From contig BGZK01001583.1 in assembly GCA_005406025.1 (NCBI GenBank), forward strand, positions 62,001-126,000: 64,000 nt of DNA. The letters run 5' to 3'. How positions within the stretch are numbered: position 1 is the stretch's first letter; each line of letters begins with the position of its first letter. The notes beneath the pieces were generated by a model. The model saw only the letters and a list, made by a program, of their open reading frames with translations, was not told the DNA's origin and ran no database searches. Shown in pieces: positions 24,301 through 36,900 of this stretch. Origin of the DNA: Eumeta japonica. Lineage: Eukaryota > Arthropoda > Insecta > Lepidoptera > Psychidae. The translations under genes and the position numbers were made by a program.

Positions 24301-27300
24301 TTTAAGTGGCTGTGAAATAGTAAATAGCTGGATCGTGCGGCGGGGTCGGTGCAGTTTTAATTTTTAAGTTTTTGCGGTTTTGGATGTAAAAGTCTTACCA
24401 TAACCTAAGCATTTGTATGTTTAGAGACTTGCGCATTTCGTGACGAAACCTCTTATTGTATTGTATAGCCATAATCAAGGGGGTGATGTATGGAAGTCGC
24501 CAATGTTCCATTTGATAACGTTCATTTTATCGACCCGCGTCGCCGGTTCTTTCTAGGAAGGTTACTAGTTTTATTTCGTACGCTCCACCAAGGGTTAACG
24601 CTAAGAGCGAGCGTCCACTCCCGGGAATTCCGTGCGGAATTTCCGTGCGCCATCTATCGGCCTATTCCGCGCAACGGAATTCCGGAGAGCGTGCCATCGC
24701 TACCGGGGGAGTATGATTAGAAACGTATTAAACGAGAATAAAATGTAACGCGTCTCATGTAATATAGCTTTGTAACGAACGCGTACACTTGTATTATATA
24801 GATGTATGTGAAAAAGAAGGTAATCGATTTTTACTTAATCAGCGCGCGCGCCGTTGGCGGGCCAGCGGGGCGCCTAGTCTATGACAACACGGGCGACATG
24901 TTTCGGGAGATGGTTGCCGGTTTTTCTCGTGTCTGGGTACATCGGTGCGAGGTCATCTACGTCCGTAAGCTTACATTTGTGAGGTGTTGCGAGAAAATCC
25001 GACATTTAGTCTCCACTCTGTTTGTTGTGTATTAAATCCTAAAAGGTGGAGTGATTTCAGTTTATGAACATTCGTATAAATATAAGATGCAGTCTAATAT
25101 TAATAGCGTATAATAATAATATTAATAATTATTGTGGGGAATAATTTGGATGGATACCGATTCGGTAGTGCAAGCGATACGAAAAAAAAGGATGTATTCA
25201 TATAAGCAACAACGAAACTTATTAGAAAATTAAAACAATGTAGTCGCTGGAAGGGTGCTTTTAAAGAAATCGGTATTGGTTGACTCTACCGCTGTGTTTC
25301 TAGTTGATGAAGATTCTTTAAAAAATATTTGTGTTCTGAATGATTCAAAACTGTTCACTCCATCTCATTGATTTTTGTCATTATTTGAGTTAAATCTGAC
25401 GCAAATCGTGTTAAAGTAAACGATAGCTTTTATACTAATATTCGTGTATTTTTTATTTGGAGTATTATAGTTACCGACGCAACAACTTGTTGTCAACTCG
25501 ATTTCTCATTAACGAAATTGTACATTTCTTGGGAAGGTTAACAAAAAGATGAAATTAATGTTCCATTAAACTCATTTTTTTTTTCTAATATTCCGCTGTG
25601 AAAAACGACCAGACAGAAAAATAACATTATTAGATTTCTATTGAGCAGTGATTTTTTTTTAATTTTTGTTCTTCCGGATGTCGCATGTGGCCAGTCACAC
25701 AACACCGCAATAGGCGATTCATTTAGGTCCAAACTCGTTTAGCTATTAAAGAAACCTTGTTGAAAAATGACGGAAAGTGAGATGCAAAAAAAAAAGTATA
25801 AAAGAAAATATTTTTGGAAGCATATTTATTGTGTTTACTGCTCTTGTGCTATGTAGGTGTCGCAACTCGATCAATGCCAACGGTAGCTCTAGTGTCCGAT
25901 TTTAATATTATGCTCTACAATAAAAGCAGGCGCAAGTAAATTTCATGTTTCATACTATTTATTTACTATACTCATAGACACTACATATAAAAATGAATTA
26001 ACATAGATTTCTTTTACTATGCGAGACTTTTTTTTTAAATTGGTAAGTATACTCATTCATATAAAAATGTGGAACTGTCGATGATGGAACATGTTATTTC
26101 TATATCTCCACTGATATATAAATTTATCTATAAAATTTTGTGATATTCATTATCATGAAACAATTAATATATATTTCTGTATTTTTCTCATTTTTTATGT
26201 CCACCTATCAGGTTTTTTTTTATATACCCTCTCATAACTACTTTTTTTTTTCTTATATTCAATTACTTTTATTTCAACTTATGATACTGCACTACCATCT
26301 TACATTGTTTGGGATCTGAAATTTTAAATGTTCACACAATCTTATGTTCAATTTATCTAAATTGTAGTATGAAACACTGAAATTTGACATGTAAAATTTT
26401 TTCTATACAATTTTGCTCCTCAATACTTAAGATTTTTAGTGATGAGTCCGTATTAATAAATATAGCAGTGGCACTTTGATTTATTATAATGTATGCGTAT
26501 TTGAATGTTCAGTACATTATCAAGTGTATACTTATTTTCAAATATAACACATACTATTATCATTACAAAAGGTAAAGATTCATCTTTTAAAAAGTTATTT
26601 TTTTTATATATATATATAAACATTTCTATGGTTTTATTGTTATGAGACGACACGACCGGCGGAACTCAGTGCGGGGGGATAATGTAAAGTTTTGTAACGG
26701 TAACGGTAATTCGTGTTTTGTCGTCTATTGGTGGTTGTTGTTGAGCGTTATATAGTAAATTAAAATTTAGAGAGATGATAACCTTTCGTGTTGACTTCTC
26801 CAATGTATTGGCGTGGCATAAGGGCTGCTTCCGTTCCTGTGCTGGAATCCGAAGCGTGTGTCGTGGAAAAACAAAAACGGAAAATTTGTAAAACGGACGT
26901 AGATATGTCTATCCCGTTGAGAATTGCAGACCCAGGGTTAAATGTTCGTACGGAGAGATTATGATAATCTTAATCGGTTCAGCGGAAGGGCGTCAATCGT
27001 CCACGTGGAACGAGGCTACCGAAACGTGCACATCCTGCCCTTTAAAGTTCACATGTTCCAAACGTGACCGACGAGAGGTGTTCGGGGATTCTGCTGAAGC
27101 TGTCGCGTATCAGCCGTGAGTCTGGTGGTCCGCGTGTCGTTTCATGAAAACTGATAGCGCGCCATGTCTCGTTCTAGACTATTATGGATGTCATAGATGT
27201 TTAGTTGGCTCGTGTAGGAGCGTGGTTTGTGGGCGTCGTCGTTTTAAAATTTTCTGAGCGCTTTGAACGGAAATCGATATTTACCCACACGCGTGCGTTT

Positions 27301-28380
27301 TGTCGTTGTTTAATGGAACAAAAAAAAAAAATGTATACACCCAACTTCTGTCGTTACTAGCTTACGTCTCGCCGTTATAAATTATGTCCCGGCGAAGAGA
27401 CGTCCGATCGATGTATTGATAGGAGAGTAGGAATGCATTTTTTTTTTAATAAAAATAGTTCAATACAAAAAAAAAGACTTAATCGTTGAATGGTCGTTTA
27501 GTATATAGATCCTTTTTCAATGATTCGAGGAAAATTATACGCGTATCTCGTGTCTGTCGAAAATTGAAAATGACTAGTGAAATGGAAATTATAAATAGGC
27601 TTACTAAAATAATAAAAAAAAAACAAGTAATGAGATACACTTCGAAGATAGAAGTTGGTAAAAGCTACGCGATAAACTTGTATTGACTCTCGTATAAATG
27701 GCGTCGTTCTGTTGTTTACATGTTGAAAAAAACCGCGACGTTTTTCCGCGCAGGCTCGGTTTTGTTCGTCGCGCACACGGCCCGAATCGGCGTGGAAAAA
27801 ATGCTCGCAAACAAAAAAAAAAGGTATATAATTGTAATCATATTTAACGAATAAAAAAAAATTGTAACGGTTTTACCTATGTCTAAACAATGTATAACTA
27901 GTAAGTATCATATACTGTACAAAAAGGCTGCATATTTGGAAAAAAATGTAAAAAAAAAATTCGCCGGGCCCCCAGTGTGGGGCGCCGTGTTATACGCTTA
28001 GTAATGTGGTTAGTATTGTGTACCTCGGTAAGCACTTAATTTCTAATATTTAGATGCGACGCCGTTTCCGAGCGCCACAGGCCGTCGTGTTTTTTTTTAA
28101 TAAGTTATCCAACACGGTTTGTCTCGAGGGTGCGAAATTGCGCTACGGATTTTTTTTGTGGGTTCTGTAAATAATAGCTTTAAGTTTTTTTTTTTGTTGA
28201 AAAAGTCCTTCGCGCTTGCGCAACGGTCGCGCGGCGTTCGGAAATCGCGACGACGACGTGAAGGAGATCGCTGTAAATTGTTTGTAAAAATAGTCACATT
28301 CTGAAATTCAGTGTAGTTTTGTTGATTATTTTTTTTTCAACCGGATATTGCTGAATAAAGCGAAGATTCTGTTCCAAATT
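24300..28380 (+). other. GC-mixed non-coding stretch, possible extended 3' UTR or separate ncRNA
   Basis: Unlike the flanks, this stretch holds many CpG-rich patches (24520-24720, 24840-25000, 26650-27300, 27700-27800, 27950-28280). Short ORFs are open by chance, but none resembles a known protein. It ends at a convincing poly(A) signal. A neural-type extended 3' UTR of E(Pc) or an independent non-coding transcript would both fit. Confidence 0.35.
28354..28359 (+). terminator. candidate distal poly(A) signal
   Basis: AATAAA within GCTGAATAAAGCGAAG, followed within about 30 bases by a T-rich/GT-containing stretch (TTACTGGTTTTATTTCG). It coincides with the end of the CpG-containing block and the return to plain AT-rich DNA, which is why I prefer it as the outer 3' end. 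Confidence 0.4.
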
Positions 28381-29152
28381 ACTGGTTTTATTTCGCATTC
28401 TAAACGCCTGATATCGTAATGTACACAAAAACAGTTGATGATCTACAATTATGGTATAAAACATAAAATAGATCATGCATAAATATGAATGTCCAATTCA
28501 GATATGTTTTTCATACATTCTTGTCATCCAAACACGTCGATGTAGCATTTATTATGGTTCCATTTTAGTTTGGATCCAAGTAGTGGATCTTGGTGTTAGT
28601 GTCATATTTAGAAGGAAAGTTGTGTTGATACGAAGTCTACTTGTAAAAAAAATATTTTATAGAATTATAAAAAGCGACATCTGTTAGAATGTAGCAGAAA
28701 TACCAAGTAACGTCGAGTGCCAAAAATATAAGTATGAAATGAAAACTGCATGTGTCGATGATTTTTACTACTTATTTTTAGAATCTAAAAAAATACAAAT
28801 AGCATATATGATTTGAAATTTTTGTTAATACTCGCCGTTATTTATATTAATCGCATAATTACTTTTTTATTAAGCTATTTATGATTTCAATTAATTTACA
28901 ATAAAAGAAAAGCAAAACGAAAGTCACACAATTTTCCTTCAATCACCTATAAAGGTTATACGCACTCATAACTTTTTTAAGCAATAAATCCAGTCTGTAT
29001 GGCAGATGTTCAAAATGAAATAAAACACATTTTGTATTAGGTATATATAATTTTATTAATAACTATTTTTCAATAAATACTCATTTTCAAAAACTTTTGT
29101 ATCACCTATTTCCATGTATTTGCTATAAGCAAGTTATAGCATCCTGTATGCA

Positions 29153-29842
29153 GGATGGAATCGATCATGCAACTCTTCGCATATATTCATAATGTCCTTT
29201 TTTAGGACAAATTTGCCAAAGTAACTATAACAAAAAAAAAAATATAATATTGAAAAGAACACTTGCAAAACATTTAGACACAAGCCTAGTAAATGGTCGG
29301 CCAGACTGCAAGCGCGTGAGTGGTCGTCGGGTGGTGGGGCCACGTGACGAACTCGAATTCTGCCCCATCGTTCGGGCTCCACGATGTATTATGTTTGAAG
29401 AATTTGCGATTGGTATTAAATTAGTTTGTTTTTTCCACGTGTGTACCTTCACTTCTAAACAAACAAGGCAAATTATCGCGTAAATGAAACACAACACGCA
29501 ACATTACTTGCGGACTCGCAGGTTGTTAACTGTCAAGGTAAAATTCTATATAAGCTTGGAGCCGCAGTAATAAGTAGAATACCTAACTCGTGTGCAAGTT
29601 CGACGTCTGCATGTGGCTGTGTATCGTGGGGCACTGGGCGCATTTCGCGCTTAGCTGAGGAGACGCGACATGACGCACAACGGTAGGCTGTTGGTTGGTT
29701 GGAAGATCGTGAATTATTAGTACATGTTCTAAGGTATTTTTTTTCAGAAACTGCCACTTCAATGTCTGTTTTCTTTGGTAAAGTTGTTTAAAATGAAGAT
29801 TATGAATATTTGCGGAAAGATGTATGATTGATTCCATACGGT
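29153..29842. mobile_element. non-autonomous TIR element A, ~70-base TIRs
   Basis: The left end (GGATGGAATCGATCATGCAA through TATTCATAATG to TTTGCCAAAG) is matched by the complement of the right end (29770-29842). The interior is GC-mixed with no transposase. The same TIR occurs at 38086-39812. Confidence 0.7.
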
Positions 29843-31616
29843 ATATTATTATATTACAAGTACTAATTTTTCTTATTGCTACTGTTATTGCCGTCTCAGG
29901 CTTGCGCGACGTGTCAGCGAACACGATGGCCCGTTACAGGGATTATTCCTTGATGGGCAACTTTTACACCGCAGTTATCATTCAGATTGGGTACTGAAGT
30001 GGGTTCAGGCTTTAACGTGTTAAAAAAAAAAGATTGCATTTATATATCAAAATTTATTAAAGCTCACATTGGCAAGTTTGTGGCTTCTGTACCGAAAAGT
30101 TCAAGGTTTTGCTGAACAACCTTGACAAACATATTTAACTTAATTAAGCAGATTTTCACCCTTTGGCCGCTGTGGTCGGATATATCTGAAGTTAAAATTG
30201 TGACAGAGGCCACTGCCGAACATATCAAATACATTACTCTTATTTTTTTTTTAATTTATGCTTTATTTTCACGTAATTAAAAAACAAAAATAAAAACGTA
30301 TACGATCGTATTGAATCAAATAAGTTTCTGGAACTGGACACTTACATAAACAATATTTGGAAACATAACTGTAGAATACATTTCGTTTCATCTAATTGTC
30401 AATTGTTTTTACATTCTGGCGTCATTTTAAAAATTGTCTTCATCACTATGGATTTAAGTCGTGAAAATTTCGTACTATGATTTTATACGATTTTTAATGT
30501 ATAAATGATAGCTCAGCGGAGCTTCGCTCGGCTTCGAACTGCTTTTGACGATGAAGGGACATGCAAGATGACTTTATAACTGCTTTGAAGAATATGTTTC
30601 TGAGATCACCAGACAAGAGTGGCATGTTTTCAAAATTGGTTTATTCATATAAATTCGTATGCTAACGAAGAATATATTATAGTAATTTTTTCTCATTAAT
30701 TCCAGAAATTTTCAGTGCACCTTACGTACAATATAAAAATTACCCTCAGATCTAATCCCAAAAACATCACAATATAGTGAGAAACATCTCATTTTCTTCA
30801 ATGCAAATCATAAATTTCCTTATATATTTATAAGACAAAGGTCGGTAATATTCGACAAGTGATGGCACAGTGGTTGCTTTTCTTTCTTTTGTTATACTTA
30901 ATTTTACTGCTCCAATAACTTTGAGGTTACCATGGTAATGATTAAGAAATATTCAATTTAATAAAAACTCGATCAAGTGAATTTTGTAAATTAATTCTAC
31001 ATGAAAATTGTTTTTTATAAATTACTGTAATTGATTTTTAATAAATACCAATATAGCAAAAGAGATTTAAAATTATAATTACATTGTAACATTATACAAA
31101 ATTTTTACATATTTTTAATTTCTAAGTCACAATGAAATTGCAACATAGTGAATCCTCAATTTGTCTTTACTTTGAAAGCCAATATCGGAAAAATCCGACT
31201 ACTTATGACATCATATTATTATTATTATAGACATGATTCTATCAAACTTCTATACGTAACACTTGATTTGATCATTCAACAAATATAGTTCTCTATTTCT
31301 TACCGAGTTAATTTTTTTTAAAATTTATCAGCATATTTCTTTTTCTCGGCAACATTCAATTTAATTTTTTTTGTGATATTCTTTATTTTCAAGTTCTTAT
31401 TATTTTAAGGAATTTTCCTTACAGTCACGTAAAATTTATAAGTTCGGTGTCCTGTGTTTTCACATTACATTATCTATTTTTTGATTCTGATTAGTAAACA
31501 TACGAGTTAACATAAATCATGCACACGTTGCCTTGCGCATACAAGGCAATAAAGAACAGTGGCAGAGAGAGGCCCACTCATCATAGCACATTAATGTCTT
31601 CCACTTAGTCAAGTAG

Positions 31617-31812
31617 ACCAGGGACGCGCAAAGATTCCGACAGGGTATGCAAAGCCGAAAAAAACCTATCAGTTTCAGCATTGATTCGGTTATGCAAGAT
31701 ATAATATTGCTTACCGTCGCCTCGGTGGGCCATTAACCAAAACAATGCTAAAACCGGTAGGGTTTTTTTAGCTTTGCATACCCTGTCTGAATCTCTGTGC
31801 ACGTCTCTTGGA
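31617..31812. mobile_element. small foldback element
   Basis: Arms about 31617-31672 and 31752-31812 share GACAGGGTATGCAAAGC and flanking bases in inverted orientation, around a short core. A MITE-like structure of roughly 200 bases without coding capacity. Confidence 0.65.
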
Positions 31813-32484
31813 GGAGACGATATATAAAAAAGGGGACAATAGTTAAAATTTCTATCACAAGAAGCCGAAGATTGCTTCAATCTCTAACTACAATGGCAAA
31901 TTGATTGACAAAAAACGTAAACTTCAAAAATGTGTCCACACTTTGTAACAATAAAAAACCATGCATTTAATGATTGGATAAAGAAACACATTCAGATCTG
32001 CAGAAAGTTATTTGTCATTTAATTTCATTTCCATATCTTTCAATCTGTTTTATATGTGCAGTGCCAAACATTACCTTTTTCATTACAATTTAAATATAAT
32101 AACTATGGCTTTGTTTTATTTACACTTACATTGCTAGTGATTGCACTGGAGATTCTGTGATACTTGTAACATTTTTGTAGTCCGAAATAACTATGACTAG
32201 TTTCAAAAAGTTTTGTAACTTAACAAACAGCAAATTGTAATATCTCCGAATTATATAAATACAGATGTTTAAAATCAATTAAATAAAAAAAGAATTGCTG
32301 CAATAGTGATCCACTACCATATTGCTTATATTCTTCCTTTATCTCTTCTCTTATATCTTTAACCATTAATGTTTCAAGAAAAAAATACTCAACTGCATAT
32401 AACAATTTAAAAAAATCAAACTTTGTTGTACATCACATTTCGTTAACATATTTGGTCTAATTATTATAACTTAATAATATATAG

Positions 32485-33694
32485 GTGGTTCAAATATAAA
32501 CAGGAACTATCATGTTCTGCGCATGCTATGGGCAGGAAGTGTGTATGTATTATCAGAAAGATAGTGGCCTGTATAAATTTGTTTTCAATCATTTGTTCAT
32601 TCCCCCTTTTACATCATTTACAATCGTCGTATCTGAGTACACGGCACATAGTAACGTCGCACAGCGCATAATTATAAAATTCCTATTAAACGAAGAAATT
32701 ATTTCATCTGAGATTTTCATAAGACTTGAGACAATTTGGAGATGAGTGTCTTTCTCAGTCCAGGGTATACAAATGGAGCGACTTCTTCAGAGATGGGTTG
32801 AGAAAGTGTCGGAAATGAACCGCAAGCTTGTCGGCCAAGAACTTCAATTAATGAAGAAAAAACGAGGCAACTTGAAGCAGTTATTGTAAAAAAAAATCGA
32901 CAAATGACAATGAGAGAAATAGAAAATCTCAAAATAAGCATTCGGTGTGGTCACAATTATATTAAAAAAATCTTAAAGACAAGTGCTAGATGGGTTCTTT
33001 TTGAAACCTAAACACAAGGAAGCAAGGTTGGTTGCTGTAACACAACTTTAACAATGATTTCAAAGGAACGGAGACTTTGAATTCTGTAATAACTTGTGGT
33101 AAAAAGTGGCTATTTTATTACTTAATTCAAACGAATGAATGGAGTCATTTTGGGTCTCTCCTCCGCCACGAAAAGCAAAAAAAAAAAAACAATGTTAGCA
33201 GGAAATTAGGGCAACATTTTTCTTTAATTATAAGGTACTTTACGTCGATTTTCCAACAAATTTTTTTCGTAATACTGCTGATTGGAATGTTAAAATTTTA
33301 GAAGAAAAAGTGAAGCCGGCTAATAGATCAAAGAGAAAAATTGCATAGTTCTCTGTTGCTTTTCTCTTAGACAATACTCGTCCTCACACTTTTAACACTA
33401 GAAACACTATGTAAGCTTAAATTGGGAAGTTCTACCGCACCCTTCTTAATGTTCAGATTTAGCGCCATCGGACTTCTATATTTTTTGGGCCACATAAAAA
33501 ACATTTAGGAGGAAAGAAATTCGAATCGAATGATAATGTTATTAAAGTGTGCAAGTTTGTATTAATATGCGACCAAATTAATTTTTCGAACTATGGAGTA
33601 AGGGTATATAACATTACCAGGGAACCATGTTGAAAAATAGTATATACAATATATTATATTTTATTTAAAAATTCCCATGTATATTTGAACCATC
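32485..33694 (+). pseudogene. mariner-type transposon, decayed transposase
   Basis: Ends GTGGTTCAAATATAAACAGG and the complement of CCATGTATATTTGAACCA form diverged TIRs. Between them, in shifting frames: RQMTMREIENLKIS and HNYIKKILK (helix-turn-helix area), VITCGKKWLFYY (where D-E-x-W-V-F-Y is expected; the first catalytic Asp is changed), DNTRPHT (second Asp) and SDLAPSDFYIFW (third). Frame breaks and stops show that it is dead. It lies just downstream of the KANSL2 stop codon. Confidence 0.85.
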
Positions 33695-33832
33695 AATCAT
33701 ATAATATCTACACCATCAGTCAGTGCTAAGCCTTTGCTAAAAAGCCTTGCTTTTTTATAATCTATCATCAATCAAAAGTTCTTCATACATTAAGTCCCCA
33801 CACATGATAGGATCTTGCATATGTAATAATTG

Positions 33833-33925
33833 CTAGGTGCTCTGCCAATCGGACTGCTGCTGATATTCTTCTGAATCTTGTTCGCTCCCAGATTCAGTAC
33901 TTTCACTGTCGGAATCGCCTCCTTT
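33833..33925 (-). CDS. KANSL2: KANSL2 last coding exon
   Basis: Acceptor CATTTTCAG; 30 codons plus TAG (complement of 33833-33835), phase 0 from the previous exon. The acidic/Ser/Gln tail reads GGDSDSESTESGSEQDSEEY and ends SDWQST. It is short, and its assignment rests on acceptor, phase, composition and position. The mariner copy at 32485-33694 begins about 140 bases downstream, so the 3' UTR is either short or runs through it. Confidence 0.78.
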   Translation of the reverse strand, partial: KGGDSDSESTESGSEQDSEEYQQQSDWQST

Positions 33926-36900
33926 CTGAAAATGCCGGAAAATCGTCTCTTTAATATAAGGTGCAGCCAAATACTGGGTATTATTGAAATATCGGGTTTT
34001 AAAGCAGAATCTGGATTGAAAACAAGACCGAGGCCATGATTAGAATCGAGAATAGAACAGGAATCATAATAGACAGTAGTAATGTTGTTTTCTTTAACTA
34101 TTTTCATATTTTACTTTGTGAATATGTCTGCCTCATTTGATCATGAGACAAAGGATGAGGCATTGGACCAGTGTGGGATTACAATTTTCTTCTTAAAGAA
34201 AATCCATAATAAGTCTGTTACATTATATGAGATTCAAATTTAAATTTAAATTTGAAAATCACTTTCTTTCATAAGTTATACATAAAACTTGAAATATATC
34301 ATTACAATATGAATTTGCCACTATTTTGGAGGGCTGTTTTTCCTTTACAAGAAGGAGCAAGATACTTAAAAGTAGCACATTTTTAATCGAATTATATATG
34401 ATAACAATGGAAAACAAATGTATTACAGAAAGAGATAACCAAATAAGAATTCGAGCTGGTAATGTTCATAGACTTGTCCTCAAAATAATCAAATTTTATG
34501 ATTACCAAATAATTGTTTAATAACAATGATCTTTTAAAGATAAATTTTGAATATTTACAGAGACTTTGTTGAATAAGCGGACACAGAGCCCCAAAAATGA
34601 GTTTTAGACTACACGTAATTGACTGACAAGTAAACAGTTTTTTATTCTTGTGTTAAAACTTATGTCAATCACTCGAACCTTTCCATATTTTTTTATTTGC
34701 GTAAAATTTTCGTATAAAAGCGTTATTGCGAAATACAATGATGATGTTACACATTATCACTATAACCTTGTCATGATGAATTGTTACATCATCACGGTAT
34801 TATATCATTAAAACGTGAACTATGCAAGTTTTATAATATATATACCTTGAGCGTGATGGCGGTATATTGCGGCGGGTCGGTGTGGTAGCGGCAGGTGCGC
34901 GCCGGCAGCGGCAGCCGCGGCACCGGCTCCTGACACGCGCCGCCGCCGCCCACGCGCCGGTCGCCGCACACCGCAAACAATACCTGCCGCGATCACATAT
35001 TGCATTCAAATCAAATCGGCTTTGCTACGTTGTTTATAGAATTGTGAAATTGATTCGTTCGCTCTAATAATATGAAATTCAAGATCAATTTTTAAAACCA
35101 GTGAGTCCAAAATGGAAAATGGAATCTTTCACTCATCTCTGATGCTGATTGGATTGTTGTACACGTTTTTGTCCTGATTCTAGACTTGTATTGATACGAT
35201 AACGTCTCTAGTAACCTCATATTTCATTGTGTGAATTAGAGCTCTTAAATTGTATTTGTGACACAAGCAATTGATAAACTCCGACATGGAAAATCCGCAA
35301 ATTTTTTTCATCTGTACATGAAGAATAATTACATTGCATTCAAACTATGAAGTACTGGGTACAATCCTGATCAAGGGCAAATCGACTGGTGAGTTTTTAA
35401 TTAAAGACAAATTAAATCACCCGCTCCGAGCCATTGGTGACGACTGCCCTTAGTAGACCTCGACCTGCACGGGGTGGACGCGGCGGGTTTTTGGTCAGAG
35501 TCCTTCGGTTTGAATTAAGAAGGTATGCTTTGGCAGTGGCTCGATTAAACCTGGATACGAAAAGAACGAACCTGTTGGCTGTCGTGCATGATGTGCTTGA
35601 GGCAGTGGCGTGCGGCGGGAAGGGAGCGCGTCTCGCAGCGCACGCCGCCCTCCGCGAAAGTGCAGCGGCCCATCGCCGCAATGCGGTTGGCCCTGTCCTT
35701 CGATTCGGCTGCCTGTAGATAGAGAAAAAGCATTGCGCTAGAATTTTTTTTTACATAGTCGAGAGGAAAATGAACTTATAAGTCACCAGTGCGTCGCCGG
35801 CCTCTTGAGTAGGAATCTTGAATAGGAGTCTGGTGAAGGAGAAGTGGGCTAGCAACAGCGGAAGCTGTATTGTGTAAGAGTATGGTATCGCACAGGACGA
35901 GCAGGCTCACTTTTGTGCCGCAGCCAAGTTCACTACAGCATGGCTCTACTATTTAAAAAGGTCGCATCAAAATTTTCAACAGTATCATAAGATGCAGAAA
36001 CAAAGAAAGTGAAGGAACAATGTTTAAAGTTTAAATGTAGTATGATAAGTTATGTTGTGCTACAGTTAACTATTTGGACGTATACGTATTCCATGGAACA
36101 TGGTAATTTCATACGTATTTGTAACTTTGAGGTTATTATTAATAACGTCTTAAATGTAAATTTTTGATGCAACTCGCAACATATCTTGAATGCCGCGTAT
36201 CTTAATTGGTTGAAAGTACCAATGGAACTTTACCATGTAACGATTTTCTGAAAGGATACTCACTTGCGCCCTTTTGCGTTGCAACTTCCTGGCCAGCACG
36301 GCGCAGACGCCGCGGCGCCTGTGATACGACGCATACGCTTTGAGTTTGCGTAACTGCTTCCTTTCTCTGGCGGTCAGTCCTCCGCTGCGCGCTTGCGTGT
36401 TGATGCTGCCTGTCAAAAAAATAATAAAAATGATGCGCATTCACTTACATAATGTTATGCATCCACGATGTAATTTATATCCCTATATCCATTGCCAAAT
36501 CGAAGGCGTAATCGATCCATTTATTTAGATGTGTGTAGCATTGATTGAGTTGATTCATTTTCATTAGCTCCATATTCCAAAGGAATACAAGCTTGTTAAG
36601 TTTCATTGGAATAATTCTTGATACTTACATAAAATAAGGAAATTTATGTCAAATAAATTACATTTGGTAATAATAACAGCAACAACAGTATTTTAGTTTT
36701 ATTCTTTATAAAACTAAAACTTTATAAAACTTTAGATACACTATCTATTCATTTATTTTTTGAGATATATGTGTACAATTACATGTATTTTTTTTATAAC
36801 ATACATTATAATCTTCCTTTTTATTTAAGTTTAAAACAAACTCGGGATGTACACTTGTGAACATTACAAGTTTTGATATATTTGCTATGCAAAATAGATG

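Larger units (their letters stand above)
28381..33832. other. convergent intergenic region rich in repeats
   Basis: Lies between the 3' ends of E(Pc) and KANSL2. Contains a TIR element (29153-29842), a small foldback (31617-31812) and a mariner copy (32485-33694); the remainder is AT-rich without genes. Confidence 0.6.

Noticed and set aside
24490..25035. Two 76-77 codon ORFs in the GC-mixed block
   Set aside because: No similarity recognised, no splice context, and no codon pattern beyond local GC content.
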